Notes: a model not told the origin generated them from the sequence alone. A stretch of DNA of 64,000 nucleotides from an uncultured Prevotella sp. (GCA_900315635.1 OMZV01000006.1:1-64000); one strand, 5' to 3'. Positions 1-8,669 are shown, numbered from the stretch's first letter. Numbers and translations are program-made.

Positions 1-468
1 GTGCATATTTTACGATGTACTTACAATCTGTAACTTTTGACTATAGCCATGCAAAGGTACAAAATTGAAAAGTACACGTAAAGTATACGCTTGTAAATGT
101 CTGATCTAAGGACAGTTTAAGCGAATGTTAAAGGATTTAAGTGGACACTAGTGTTTGCCATAAATACAATCTTGTTTTACTTGCTTATATAAATCTTTCT
201 ATGTTATTTCAACCTTAATTGCTGTCCGCAAATCATACTAACGTCAATCTCGTTTGTTCCATAAAAACAGGGTACATAACCTGCACGCTGTAACAAATAT
301 TTAATTAACGAATCGTAATTATTTCTTAAACCTCGGTGCAAAGTTATTAACTTATTTGCTTTTTACCAAAAAAATTAGAAAAAAATTTGGTTTCCTTAAT
401 TATTATTACGAACTTTGCGTTACGAACTTTACGTAACGGAAGTCTCGTGATGACTTACACATTATATA
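1..468. other. AT-rich non-coding leader with promoters
   Basis: No credible gene is seen in these 468 bases. On the minus strand 52-59 reads TACCTTTG, the Bacteroidetes -7 box, and could serve a gene lying left of the window; its -33 box is not clear. Before the first gene there is a 14-bp near-perfect tandem repeat at 406-419 and 420-433 (core TTACGAACTTT). The segment TTTG (386-389), 20 bp, GAACTTTG (410-417) is one base away from the Bacteroidetes promoter consensus and is a plausible promoter for the ATPase gene at 478. Confidence 0.4.
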
Positions 469-477
469 TTGCTTTAT

Positions 478-1605
478 ATGAACGAAAAGCTTCAGAACCC
501 ATTCCTGGCTCAAGGATACGTTAGTCCAGAGTACTTCTGCGACCGGGAAAAGGAGACAAAAGAACTAGAGAATCTCTTGCAAAACGGGTGGAACGTTACT
601 CTTATTTCGCCACGCCGTATGGGTAAGACTGGTCTTATAAAGAACACTTTCTATCATCTGAGGGAAGCCGACAAAAGCAACAGCTATATCTATGTTGACA
701 TTTTCGGGTCGAAAGACATGCACGGCTTTGTCGAGAAACTCAGCGAAGCAGTATTTGACGCTATGCTGTCCAAAGGCGAGAAGTTTCTCAAACGTGCAAC
801 ACAAGTGCTCTCGTCATGTCGTCCGGTCATATCAACGGACTCACTGACAGGCAGTCCTTCCGTATCGGTATCTATTGAACCCTCAAGCACTGAGACCACC
901 TTGAAATCTGTCCTTGGCTTTCTGAAAGACTCCGAAAAGCAGGTCTTTATCGCAATCGACGAATTCCAAGAGATCACTTACTATCCGGAAAAGGGACTGG
1001 AAGCCGACTTGCGTTCTTTCATACAGTTCATGCCGAACACGCATTTCGTCTTCTCGGGGAGCAAACGGCACCTGATGATGGACATGTTTATGTCGCCAAA
1101 GCGTCCGTTCTACCAAAGCACACGGCTCATGGACTTAAAGGCTATTGCCGAAAAGAACTATTATCGGTTTGCTCTAAAGTTCTTCAAAGAGGACGGCTGT
1201 TCATTGACTGAAAATGTTTTCCATAAGCTTTATTCCCGATTCAACGGACATACATGGTACATTCAGGTGATTCTCAAAATCCTGTATTCATGGCATAAGC
1301 ACGACATAAGCGTCGAAGATGTCCGGAACGCGATAAAAGAGCAAGTCGTAAGCAGCACAGCCTATTATGAAAACATCATGAACCTCATAGCCGACAAGCA
1401 ATACGAGGTTCTGAAGGCAGTGGCAAAAGAGCATATCGTGAAAGAGCCGACAAACGGCAAATTCATACACGACTACCAACTGAAAAGCGCAAGCAGTGTG
1501 ACTTCTGCCATCAAGGCACTGGTCGAAAAGGAACTACTTTACCGCACTGACGACGGATATATTGTCTACGACAGGTTCTTCTCACTGTGGTTAGCAGAAA
1601 GATAA
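478..1605 (+). CDS. AAA-family ATP-binding protein
   Basis: P-loop ATPase of about 375 residues, of the ATPase_2-like group common in Bacteroidetes. Walker A is SPRRMGKTG at about residues 44-52 and Walker B is VFIAIDEFQE near residue 160, followed by a sensor-like FSGS motif; the C-terminal third looks like a winged helix. The reading frame stays open to a TTG at 469, but the ATG at 478 is the more likely start. There is no signal peptide, so it is probably cytoplasmic. It lies 23 bp before murF on the same strand and may share its transcript, although no functional link to cell wall synthesis is evident. The biological role of this family is not established; family assignment is good, function unknown. 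Confidence 0.8.
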   Translation: MNEKLQNPFLAQGYVSPEYFCDREKETKELENLLQNGWNVTLISPRRMGKTGLIKNTFYHLREADKSNSYIYVDIFGSKDMHGFVEKLSEAVFDAMLSKGEKFLKRATQVLSSCRPVISTDSLTGSPSVSVSIEPSSTETTLKSVLGFLKDSEKQVFIAIDEFQEITYYPEKGLEADLRSFIQFMPNTHFVFSGSKRHLMMDMFMSPKRPFYQSTRLMDLKAIAEKNYYRFALKFFKEDGCSLTENVFHKLYSRFNGHTWYIQVILKILYSWHKHDISVEDVRNAIKEQVVSSTAYYENIMNLIADKQYEVLKAVAKEHIVKEPTNGKFIHDYQLKSASSVTSAIKALVEKELLYRTDDGYIVYDRFFSLWLAER

Positions 1606-1628
1606 AACATAAAACTAAATAATAAACA

Positions 1629-2978
1629 ATGGAAGCAAAGGAACTTTACGAGCTTTACAAGAAGCATCCGGTAGTAACAACCGACAGCCGCGACTGTCCC
1701 GAGGGAAGCATATTCATAGCCCTGAAAGGTGCATCATTCGACGGCAATAAGTTTGCCAAGATGGCACTGGAGAAGGGCTGCAGCTATGCTGTCATCGACG
1801 AAAAGGAATATGCCGAGGAAGGCGACGACCGCTATATTGTCGTCGGCGACACACTGACAGCCTTCAAGGAACTCGCCCGCGAGCACCGCCGCCAGTTCAG
1901 CATACCTGTCATAGGCATAACCGGAACCAACGGAAAGACCACGACAAAGGAGCTGATCTCTGCCGTACTTGCCGAGAAATACAACGTTATGCACACCGAA
2001 GGCAACTTCAACAATGATGTCGGCGTGCCGAAGACCCTGCTCCGCCTGCGTCCGGAACATGAGATCGCTGTCGTTGAGATGGGTGCTTCTCACCCCGGCG
2101 ACATCAAGAAGCTCATTGAATATGCAGAGCCGACATGCGGAATGATAACAAACGTCGGACGTGCCCACCTGCAGGGCTTCGGCTCTTTCGAGGGCGTGAA
2201 GAAGACCAAGGGTGAGCTCTACGACTTCATAAAGGCACACGACGGACTGATTTTCCTCAACGAAAGTAATCCCGACTTGGTCGAGATGGCACGCCAGAGG
2301 GAGATGCCACGCATCGAGACTTACGGTCGTGACGGCGACGGGAATATCACCGGAAGTGTAACAAAGTGCGACCCGTTCCTCAACTTCACATGGGAAATAC
2401 AAAGTTCAAAGCTCAATATTCAAGGTTCTGACGACCAAGATGGTGAATATCAGGCAAAGAAATACGAAGTAAAGAGCAAGGTCGTTGGCTCTTACAACAT
2501 CGACAACATGCTCGCGGCTATCACTATCGGACTGCATTTCGGGGTCTCGCCTGAGCAAATCAACCATGCGCTGGAGAACTACACTCCTAGCAACGACCGC
2601 AGTGAGCTTACCGTAACTGAGCACAACCACCTTGTCGTCGATGCCTACAATGCCAACCCTTCGTCGATGGCAGCGGCTCTGGAGAACTTCCGTTTGATGG
2701 ACGTTCCTAACAAGATGGCTATCCTCGGCGACATGCGTGAGCTCGGAAAGTACAGCGACGATGAGCATCAGAAGGTTGTCGACACGCTCAAGGAGTACAA
2801 TATTAATAATGTATGGCTTGTAGGACCTGAGTTCTCGAAGACCAAGACAGACTTCCGCAAGTTCGCCAACGTTGATGAAGTGAAGGCTGAGATAGCCCGC
2901 CAGCAACCGCAAGGGCACTACATTCTCATCAAGGGCAGCAACGGAATACGCCTCTTCGAGCTCCCGCAACTACTGTAA
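1629..2978 (+). CDS. murF: UDP-MurNAc-tripeptide--D-Ala-D-Ala ligase
   Basis: Cytoplasmic ATP-dependent ligase that adds D-Ala-D-Ala to UDP-MurNAc-tripeptide, the last cytoplasmic step of the peptidoglycan precursor. The N-terminal Mur ligase domain is followed by the P-loop GITGTNGKTTTKEL (about residues 96-109). The central domain has VVEMGASHPGDI and NVGRAHLQGFGS, and the C-terminal domain starts near VVDAYNANPSS. Length (449 residues) fits MurF. Residues about 258-280 (SSKLNIQGSDDQDGEYQ) look like an extra loop; their DNA at 2400-2426 resembles the CAAAGTTCAAAG palindromic repeat seen elsewhere in this window, so a repeat may have inserted in frame. The gene follows the AAA ATPase gene by 23 bp. 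Confidence 0.95.
   Translation: MEAKELYELYKKHPVVTTDSRDCPEGSIFIALKGASFDGNKFAKMALEKGCSYAVIDEKEYAEEGDDRYIVVGDTLTAFKELAREHRRQFSIPVIGITGTNGKTTTKELISAVLAEKYNVMHTEGNFNNDVGVPKTLLRLRPEHEIAVVEMGASHPGDIKKLIEYAEPTCGMITNVGRAHLQGFGSFEGVKKTKGELYDFIKAHDGLIFLNESNPDLVEMARQREMPRIETYGRDGDGNITGSVTKCDPFLNFTWEIQSSKLNIQGSDDQDGEYQAKKYEVKSKVVGSYNIDNMLAAITIGLHFGVSPEQINHALENYTPSNDRSELTVTEHNHLVVDAYNANPSSMAAALENFRLMDVPNKMAILGDMRELGKYSDDEHQKVVDTLKEYNINNVWLVGPEFSKTKTDFRKFANVDEVKAEIARQQPQGHYILIKGSNGIRLFELPQLL
2400..2430. repeat. CAAAGTTCAAAG-type repeat inside murF
   Basis: The bases CAAAGTTCAAAGCTCAATAT and the following TCAAGG match the intergenic family rich in TTCAAAGTTC and AATTCAAAATTC seen at 5894-5987, 52058-52126 and 52800-52836. 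Here one arm is translated in frame as QSSKLNIQG. Assignment to the family rests on resemblance by eye. Confidence 0.5.
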
Positions 2979-3047
2979 AAGCTGCACAGCAGGCTTGTCA
3001 ACAGACCCTAATTAGAATGTAAACGACGTACGATAGTCTCGCAAAAG

Positions 3048-3162
3048 GGTATCTTTTACGATTATTTTTAAATTAAAAACCGATTAAAAATAGATTATTT
3101 TTAATCGGTTTTTAATTTATTATTTTATTTCTTTTAATTTATTTTCCATCGTAAAAGATACC
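3048..3162. repeat. Nested palindrome, GTATCTTTTAC family (copy 1)
   Basis: Outer arms GGTATCTTTTACGAT (3048-3062) and its exact complement at 3148-3162 enclose a 24-bp perfect AT-rich inverted repeat (3069-3092 and 3096-3119; core TTAAAAACCGATTAAAAATA) with a 3-nt loop. It lies after murF and may end its transcript, though it is far more elaborate than a normal terminator. Related copies lie at 17237-17329, 30757-30850, 42291-42425 and 53041-53119. Confidence 0.8.
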
Positions 3163-3334
3163 GTTTAACAGCTCAAAAGATAAAGTCTTGCAACGCAAAT
3201 AACCATGTTTTACAGCACAAATAACTACATGTGGGTACTATTACTTATGACTAGTTACTTAGTCATTTCCATGCATTAAGAACAGAAGAGGATATTTTTT
3301 GCCAAAAAAATTATTCCATTCCGTTTTTTATTTG

Positions 3335-3342
3335 TACCTTTG
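3335..3342 (+). promoter_or_regulatory. -7 box of tRNA-Pro promoter
   Basis: TACCTTTG fits the Bacteroidetes -7 consensus TAnnTTTG and lies 23 bp before the tRNA. No TTTG is found at the normal distance upstream. Confidence 0.5.
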
Positions 3343-3364
3343 CACACGCTTAAGAAATAGCACT

Positions 3365-3437
3365 CGGGATTTAGCGCAGTTGGTAGCGTACTACGTTCGG
3401 GACGTAGGGGTCGCTGGTTCGAGTCCAGTAATCCCGA
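3365..3437 (+). tRNA. tRNA-Pro, anticodon CGG
   Basis: A full 73-base cloverleaf can be folded by hand: acceptor stem CGGGATT with AATCCCG, D arm GCGC-AGTTGGTA-GCGT, anticodon stem CTACG/CGTAG with loop TTCGGGA (anticodon CGG, reads CCG), a 5-base variable loop, and T arm GCTGG-TTCGAGT-CCAGT. The discriminator is A and CCA is not encoded. A strong terminator follows directly. Confidence 0.95.
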
Positions 3438-3443
3438 CAGAAA

Positions 3444-3477
3444 AGAAGCGGTTGATTCGTCAACCGCTTCTTTTTTA
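3444..3477 (+). terminator. Terminator after tRNA-Pro
   Basis: Stem AGAAGCGGTTGA, loop TTCG, then the perfect complement and six T residues: a classic intrinsic terminator. Confidence 0.9.
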
Positions 3478-3530
3478 TCACTTTTGACATCAGGCTTCTT
3501 ATGGTGTTTCTTACGTTTATTGGATTAGAG

Positions 3531-4460
3531 TCAATAAGTTACATACGGGCGGAGACGTTCGATCTCTTCGGGAGGGAAGTCCTTAAGCAAGCTGAGCTGG
3601 CTGAGGTCGGTTATCTTGCCTTTGAGACGGCGATAGTCACATATCTCACGGGCCTGATAGAAGTTGATATAAGGGTGACGGCGAAGCTGACTGAGCGTCA
3701 GAGTGTTTATATTCAGCTTTGCAGTGTGGGGATGGTCAACGCGGAAATAAGTCAAAGCCTCATCAGGGAAGCCGTCGATTTCAAGCAGTTGGGTCACCGT
3801 AACATAGCCGCCAAGACGGTTGCCATAGTTCACAATCTGCCGAGCCCACCATGAGCCTATGCCCGGAACCTTCTTAAGTTGGGTAGTATCGGCATTGGCC
3901 AGATTGATGAACTGCCCTTCCTTTAGCTTTAGCGGAAACTTCACCGTGTCACGGCTGTACTCCCGCTCAGTACTATTATGCTCAAAACTTGGGCGCGGCT
4001 TCACATAATTGGCGGCAGGAGCATAGTCGTCGGATATTTGGATATACGGACGCATGTCCATATATTGCTTACGGGTAAGTCCATAGACACGGGCAAAATC
4101 CTCGGGAGTCCGGTATATTCCACCCTTTGCACGGTACTTATAGATGTTCCTCACCTGCCACGGCTGCAAGCCCAAACGAAGCAGTTGGGTGCTGTCGGCA
4201 GTATTCGGATCGAAGGCAAACAGCTCAGCCTGTCGTCCGTCATCGGTCTTATAAGGACGTGGGGCAACGTATGGATAATGATTATTTGAGCCATGAGCAG
4301 AGTAGCCGATGGCTGTACTGTCGGCGGACGTGACGGCAGTTTTCTTGTCGAGCCCGCCAACAAAGAAGAATATAGATGCTCCTAATATAAGCAAACAAAG
4401 GAAGAACAGGAACACCATTCTGTCCGATTTTTGCATATAAAAGAATTCTTTCAGGTTCAT
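3531..4460 (-). CDS. Helix-hairpin-helix membrane protein (ComEA-like repeats)
   Basis: A 309-residue protein with one N-terminal membrane segment (about residues 15-37, MVFLFFLCLLILGASIFFFV) and then several helix-hairpin-helix units. These include the pattern LKKVPGIGSWWARQIVNYGN near the middle and LNINTLTLSQLRRHPYINFY near the C-terminus. In ComEA such repeats bind double-stranded DNA outside the membrane during uptake, but Bacteroidetes proteins of this type have no proven role. An ATG 8 codons downstream (4436, MQKSDRM) is an alternative start. It points toward the tRNA terminator and away from the symporters. Family good, function open. Confidence 0.75.
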   Translation of the reverse strand: MNLKEFFYMQKSDRMVFLFFLCLLILGASIFFFVGGLDKKTAVTSADSTAIGYSAHGSNNHYPYVAPRPYKTDDGRQAELFAFDPNTADSTQLLRLGLQPWQVRNIYKYRAKGGIYRTPEDFARVYGLTRKQYMDMRPYIQISDDYAPAANYVKPRPSFEHNSTEREYSRDTVKFPLKLKEGQFINLANADTTQLKKVPGIGSWWARQIVNYGNRLGGYVTVTQLLEIDGFPDEALTYFRVDHPHTAKLNINTLTLSQLRRHPYINFYQAREICDYRRLKGKITDLSQLSLLKDFPPEEIERLRPYVTY

Positions 4461-4527
4461 ATTTCGATTTAAGATTTAGTTTTCTTGCATAACACAGCAA
4501 CGCCGGACATCAATTATTTCCGTATGA

Positions 4528-5880
4528 CTAGATCACTCCAAACTGATGGAGGAATATCATCAATATGCAAGCAGGGCAGACAAAGCGTACGAACAACAGC
4601 CATGTGCCATAGAGTTTTCCACTGACTGTTTCCCAATTGGTGAACTCCTGACGGACAAGTTTGTTCGGTACAACCCATCCGACGAATATGCATGTGAGGA
4701 ACGAGCCTAGCGGAAGCATGAACTGGGCAGTGATGAAATCGCAGAAGTCCATGAGGCTCTTACCCATTATAGTAAGGTTTTTCACTGCGCCACAGGACAA
4801 CGAGCAAAGGACTGATATGACGCAACAAGCGAGCGTTACTATCCATGCTGCGCTCGGACGGCTTGTGTGCAGTTCCTCACGGAAGAAAGCAGTGCCTATC
4901 TCATGCATGGAGATTGTCGAGGTAAGGGCGGCAAGGACGAGCAATGCATAGAACAGGATGGATATGACATAGCCAAGTCCCGGCATGAACGCAAATGCCT
5001 TGTCGAATACTGCCGGCAGGGTAATGAATATCAATGATGGTCCACTGTCGGGATTAACGCCCACCGAGAATGCCGCCGGGAATATCATCAGTCCGGCAAG
5101 GATAGCGACGAGTGTGTCGAGCAAGGCTATCTGACAAGCCGACGAATAGAGGTTTGTCCGACGACTGAAGTATGATGCGTATGTACAGAGGCACGCCGTT
5201 CCCAGGCTCAGTGAGAAGAATGCTTGACCAAGAGCGTCAAGGAAGACGTCGTGAGTAAGCTTTGAGAAGTCGGGATGGAACAGGAATTTTATGCCTTTGA
5301 TAGAGCCCGGCAGTGAGCAAGAGGCTATTACAATTATTATAAGCAGGACGAAAAGGGTCGGCATAAGGATGTTCGAAGCCTTTTCAATTCCCTTTCGGAC
5401 GCCCTTTGTTATGACAAAATGGGTCATAAGGACAAAAGCGACAGCCCAAAGGGTTGGCTTTATGGCATTTGAAGAGAAGGTCTGGAAATACTCTTTCACG
5501 GCATTGGCATCACCGCCAATCATTCCGAAGATTGAGGCAAAGAGGTACTGCAGGCACCATCCGGCAACAACGGCATAGAAGCCGAGGATTATGGTTGAGG
5601 TAATAACACCAAGTATTCCAACCAGTCCCCAAGCCTTTCCCTTGCCAAACGACTGATAGGCGCGTGCCGCATTGGATGCTCCATGGCGTCCGACAATGAA
5701 CTCGGCTATCATGCCCGGAATTCCAAGAAGCAATACACATATTATATATATAACAATGAAGGCAGCGCCTCCGTTCTGTCCAGCCATGAACGGGAACCGC
5801 CATATATTGCCCAGTCCGACAGCACTTCCTGCCGTTGCCAGTATCACTCCTAACTTTCCAAAGTTTGCTCTTGTCTCCAT
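4528..5880 (-). CDS. Sodium-dependent transporter, NSS family
   Basis: Integral membrane symporter of 450 residues with about 11-12 hydrophobic helices, related to bacterial LeuT-type neurotransmitter:sodium symporters. TM1 carries the signature GSAVGLGNIWRFPFMAGQNG, where the family binds sodium and substrate. Further family stretches include the GVNPDSGPSLIF loop. The substrate is probably an amino acid but cannot be read from the sequence. It is the second of two tandem paralogues on the minus strand (the other is 5991-7352), 110 bp downstream of the first, and the gap holds an AT-rich palindromic repeat. Confidence 0.9.
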   Translation of the reverse strand: METRANFGKLGVILATAGSAVGLGNIWRFPFMAGQNGGAAFIVIYIICVLLLGIPGMIAEFIVGRHGASNAARAYQSFGKGKAWGLVGILGVITSTIILGFYAVVAGWCLQYLFASIFGMIGGDANAVKEYFQTFSSNAIKPTLWAVAFVLMTHFVITKGVRKGIEKASNILMPTLFVLLIIIVIASCSLPGSIKGIKFLFHPDFSKLTHDVFLDALGQAFFSLSLGTACLCTYASYFSRRTNLYSSACQIALLDTLVAILAGLMIFPAAFSVGVNPDSGPSLIFITLPAVFDKAFAFMPGLGYVISILFYALLVLAALTSTISMHEIGTAFFREELHTSRPSAAWIVTLACCVISVLCSLSCGAVKNLTIMGKSLMDFCDFITAQFMLPLGSFLTCIFVGWVVPNKLVRQEFTNWETVSGKLYGTWLLFVRFVCPACILMIFLHQFGVI

Positions 5881-5893
5881 AACGCCATGTTTT

Positions 5894-5987
5894 AATTCAA
5901 AATTATAAATTCAAAATTCACAATTCTGATTACTTTTGACTATAAGAGTTATCATAATTTTGAATTTATAATTTTGGATTTTGAATT
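5894..5987. repeat. AATTCAAAATT palindromic repeat between symporter genes
   Basis: Left arm (5894-5918, AATTCAAAATTATAAATTC and on) and right arm (5956-5987, ATTTTGAATTTATAATTTTG and on) are near-complementary around a 37-bp centre. It belongs to the same TTCAAAATTC style of repeat found inside the GH2 gene at 52800-52836. Confidence 0.7.
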
Positions 5988-5990
5988 TGA

Positions 5991-7352
5991 TTAGATTACT
6001 CCGAATTGATGAAGGAATATTGCCAGGATACACAACGGGCAAATGATGCGCACAAGAAAGTAGTAGACTCCGAAGAGACGACCACGCAGTGTGCCCCAGT
6101 TGGTGAACTCATCCTTGACAAGTTTCTTCGGAATATACCAGCCAACGAACAGGCATGTGAGGAATCCGCCGACCGGAAGGAATATCTGTCCGGTCACGAA
6201 GTCGAATATATCGAAGAGTGATTTACCGCCTATCGAGAGGAAGTCCCACTTGCCAAGCGACATTGAACAGAAGAAACCGATGATGCTGCAACTGACGGTT
6301 ACTATCGTAGCGCCTGCCTTTCGGCTGATATGGAGTTCCTCCTGGAAGAACGCTGTACTGACTTCATGAAGTGAAATGAGCGATGTCAGTGCAGCCATTG
6401 ACAACAGGACATAGAAAGCCAGAGAGATTATAAAGCCTATGACGGGCATTCCCGCGAATGCTTTTTCGAATACATTCGGCAGTGTAATGAATATCAATGA
6501 AGGTCCGGAGTCAGGATTCACGCCGACAGAGAATGCTGCCGGGAATATCATCAGACCGGCAAGAATGGCAACAACGGTATCGATAGTACATGTCTGAGCG
6601 GCCGTTGTCATGAGGTTTGTCTGGCGTGTATAGTAGGATGCGTAGGTACAAATACAGCCCATTGCTATACTCAGAGAATAGAAGCTCTGACCAAGCGCAC
6701 CAAGAAAGACATTGCTGTCGACCTTTGTGAGGTCTGGCTTAAACAGAAAGTCGATGCCTTTGCTGGCATCCGGAAGCAGGCAGCTAGCAACGACAATGAC
6801 TAGAAGAAGGATAAAAAGTGTTGGCATCATTATCTTCGAAGCACGCTCAATACCGTTTCTGACGCCATGAATAATAACGAAATGGGTGATAAGGAGTATC
6901 GCCACGGTCCAAACCACCGGCTCCCAAGGATTAGCCGAGAAGTCGGCGAAGAACTGTTTGAAATACTCCGGTGAGCCATGAAGCTGACCGGCAACGGAGG
7001 CAAAGATATACTCCAGACACCATCCAGAAACTACTGCATAGTATCCGGTGATGAGGAATCCGGTGAGAACGCCGAGCATCCCGACCCATTTCCATGCTTT
7101 TCCGTTCGACAGCTTAGAGTATGCACGGGCTGTATTCGATGCTGCATGACGTCCGATTATGAACTCATTAATCATGCAAGGCATGCCAAGCAACAGCACG
7201 CAACCTATATATATGACGATAAAAGCAGCACCTCCGTTCTCACCAGTCATATAAGGGAAACGCCAGACGTTACCTAGTCCGACAGCTCCTCCAGCCGTGG
7301 CGAGAACCATTCCTATCTTGCTTCCAAAACTAGCTCTTTCTGATTGTGACAT
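5991..7352 (-). CDS. Sodium-dependent transporter, NSS family (paralogue)
   Basis: Second NSS symporter, 453 residues if it starts at MSQSERASFGSKIGM (7352); the frame is open a further 7 codons upstream to 7373. TM1 signature GGAVGLGNVWRFPYMTGENG matches its neighbour closely, as do the GVNPDSGPSLIF segment and the C-terminal ICPLCILAIFLHQFGVI, so the two arose by tandem duplication. Substrate unknown. A minus-strand -7 box (TAATTTTG, 7376-7383) lies 24 bp upstream of the chosen start, in the divergent gap shared with the VanZ-like gene. Confidence 0.9.
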   Translation of the reverse strand: MSQSERASFGSKIGMVLATAGGAVGLGNVWRFPYMTGENGGAAFIVIYIGCVLLLGMPCMINEFIIGRHAASNTARAYSKLSNGKAWKWVGMLGVLTGFLITGYYAVVSGWCLEYIFASVAGQLHGSPEYFKQFFADFSANPWEPVVWTVAILLITHFVIIHGVRNGIERASKIMMPTLFILLLVIVVASCLLPDASKGIDFLFKPDLTKVDSNVFLGALGQSFYSLSIAMGCICTYASYYTRQTNLMTTAAQTCTIDTVVAILAGLMIFPAAFSVGVNPDSGPSLIFITLPNVFEKAFAGMPVIGFIISLAFYVLLSMAALTSLISLHEVSTAFFQEELHISRKAGATIVTVSCSIIGFFCSMSLGKWDFLSIGGKSLFDIFDFVTGQIFLPVGGFLTCLFVGWYIPKKLVKDEFTNWGTLRGRLFGVYYFLVRIICPLCILAIFLHQFGVI

Positions 7353-7375
7353 GAATTTTTTCTTTAAAATCACTG

Positions 7376-7403
7376 CAAAATTATAAAAAATTATCTACTT
7401 TTG
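7376..7403. promoter_or_regulatory. Divergent -7 boxes, symporter and VanZ-like genes
   Basis: On the minus strand 7376-7383 reads TAATTTTG (toward the symporters); on the plus strand 7396-7403 reads TACTTTTG (toward 7434). Both match TAnnTTTG. Clear -33 boxes at the standard distance are not seen. Confidence 0.5.
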
Positions 7404-7433
7404 TATCAAAATTGAAAGTAAACATAGTTTTTC

Positions 7434-7823
7434 ATGCGTAATTTTATACGAAATTATCCATTATCGTTGATTTTCACGATATTTATTTGGGTTATTTGCC
7501 TTATCCCAATACCTGACACGCCACTGAGCGAAGTGCATCTTATTGACAAGTGGACACACATTGCCCTGTACTTCATTCTGAGTTCAATAATCGGTCATGA
7601 GTATTTCTCGGCAAACAAAAGGGCACAAAAAAAGACACTCCCACAACAACTGGTGTTATGGGAGTGGCTTGTTCCTGTAATCATGGGAGGACTTGTCGAG
7701 ATTGTCCAGGCAACATGCACGAACGGTGTCCGCAATGGCGACTGGCTCGATTTCCTCGCTGATGGTATTGGTTCAACACTTGCTTTCCTTATCGGGCTGG
7801 TGCTCGTAAAGGTAAGAGGATAA
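7434..7823 (+). CDS. VanZ-like membrane protein
   Basis: Small membrane protein (129 residues) with about four hydrophobic segments. The VanZ family pattern is visible: LIDKWTHIALYFILSS in the first half and GGLVEIVQATCTNGVRNGDW followed by LDFLADGIGSTLAF in the second. Many Bacteroidetes encode a VanZ-like protein outside any resistance cluster. Here it stands alone between two symporters and a CYTH gene, with no van genes nearby, so a resistance role should not be assumed. Its function is unknown. Confidence 0.85.
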   Translation: MRNFIRNYPLSLIFTIFIWVICLIPIPDTPLSEVHLIDKWTHIALYFILSSIIGHEYFSANKRAQKKTLPQQLVLWEWLVPVIMGGLVEIVQATCTNGVRNGDWLDFLADGIGSTLAFLIGLVLVKVRG

Positions 7824-7839
7824 CCTAATTAAGTAAAGA

Positions 7840-7971
7840 GGACAGCCCATTTATGATAAAAGGACAGCCCATTTAAGATAAAAGGACAGCCCATTTAAGA
7901 TAAAAGGACAGCCCACTTATGATAAGAGGACAGCCCATTTATGATAAAAGGACAGCCCATTTATGATAAAA
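7840..7971. repeat. Six tandem 22-bp repeats
   Basis: Six contiguous 22-bp units start at 7840, 7862, 7884, 7906, 7928 and 7950; the core is GGACAGCCCATTTATGATAA, with TTAAGAT in units 2 and 3 and ACTTAT in unit 4. A seventh, degenerate unit starts at 7972. The array fills the gap between the convergent VanZ-like and CYTH genes. A small hairpin (CCGACTT-TCCG-AAGTCGG, 7979-7996) follows. No spacers are present, so it is not a CRISPR. Confidence 0.95.
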
Positions 7972-8011
7972 GGGTAGTCCGACTTTCCGAAGTCGGGCGG
8001 TTGTTCTACTG

Positions 8012-8509
8012 TTACCTGTACTCTTCCGGCAAGGTATTCTTCCACAGTTTGAATGGATTCTGGCGCATGTGCGAGTTATAAAACCGCTTGTCGCCAGTAA
8101 CTTCCATACCGATAAAGTCGGGCTTGACGTAGGCTTCGGTCTCACTGCCAAGTTCGACTTCAGCCATTACAAGGCCTTCGTTATCGCCGTGGAACTCATC
8201 AACCTCGAACGTATGATTGCCCGCCGGGACGAGATAACGATGCTTGTCGATAATGCCCGGTTCACAAAGGTCGAGCAGATGATGAGCCTCATCAAGTGTT
8301 ATTTCCTTCTCAAACTCATAGCGGGTCATGCCTCCGTTGCGTGAAGGACCCTTTATAGTAAGGTAAGCCTTATCATCACGGATACGGACACGCACCGTAT
8401 TTATGGCAGCAAAATATCCTTGCTGGATATGGCTGCACGACGTGGCATGGCGTTTCCAGTCCATATTCTTATGGACAAGAAACTTCCGCTCTATCTCAAG
8501 CCCGCTCAT
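8012..8509 (-). CDS. CYTH domain protein (triphosphatase-like)
   Basis: A 165-residue cytoplasmic protein of the CYTH superfamily, whose members form a beta-tunnel and hydrolyse inorganic or organic triphosphates. The family signature EIERKFLV is at residues 5-12. Further charged strands that would line the tunnel follow (VRVRIRDDKAYLTIKG, YEFEKEITLDEA, VAEVELGSETEAY). Most likely an inorganic triphosphatase; adenylate cyclase activity cannot be excluded. Its ATG overlaps the stop codon of the 46-residue membrane protein upstream (TAATG), so the two are translationally coupled. Confidence 0.85.
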   Translation of the reverse strand: MSGLEIERKFLVHKNMDWKRHATSCSHIQQGYFAAINTVRVRIRDDKAYLTIKGPSRNGGMTRYEFEKEITLDEAHHLLDLCEPGIIDKHRYLVPAGNHTFEVDEFHGDNEGLVMAEVELGSETEAYVKPDFIGMEVTGDKRFYNSHMRQNPFKLWKNTLPEEYR

Positions 8510-8649
8510 TACTGCATCATTATTGTGCCGATTGCAAAGATGACTGCCAATGCTATCAGCACTCCGAAAATCCAGTTAATAACGTGGTTTGCCTGTTTCT
8601 CTTGTTTCTCTTCACGCTCCTTACGGCGTATTTTGCTTCTTTCACTCAT
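8509..8649 (-). CDS. 46-residue single-pass membrane protein
   Basis: A short reading frame encodes 46 residues: a highly charged start (MSERSKIRRKEREEKQEKQA) followed by one hydrophobic helix (WIFGVLIALAVIFAIGTIMM). The topology suggests a cytoplasmic basic tail and a single membrane span. Its stop overlaps the start of the CYTH gene (TAATG), which supports it as a real gene in a two-gene unit. Function unknown. Confidence 0.7.
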   Translation of the reverse strand: MSERSKIRRKEREEKQEKQANHVINWIFGVLIALAVIFAIGTIMMQ

Positions 8650-8669
8650 AGTAGTAAAGTCTTTTAATT

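Noticed and set aside
3299..3487. 62-codon plus-strand reading frame
   Set aside because: It overlaps the tRNA-Pro gene and its terminator, which fully explain the region.
7434..7823. Glycopeptide resistance gene (vanZ)
   Set aside because: Only the VanZ-like fold is seen; no vanHAX or regulator genes are near, and such proteins are common outside resistance clusters.
7840..7971. Possible CRISPR array
   Set aside because: The 22-bp units are contiguous with no unique spacers, and no cas genes are present in the window.
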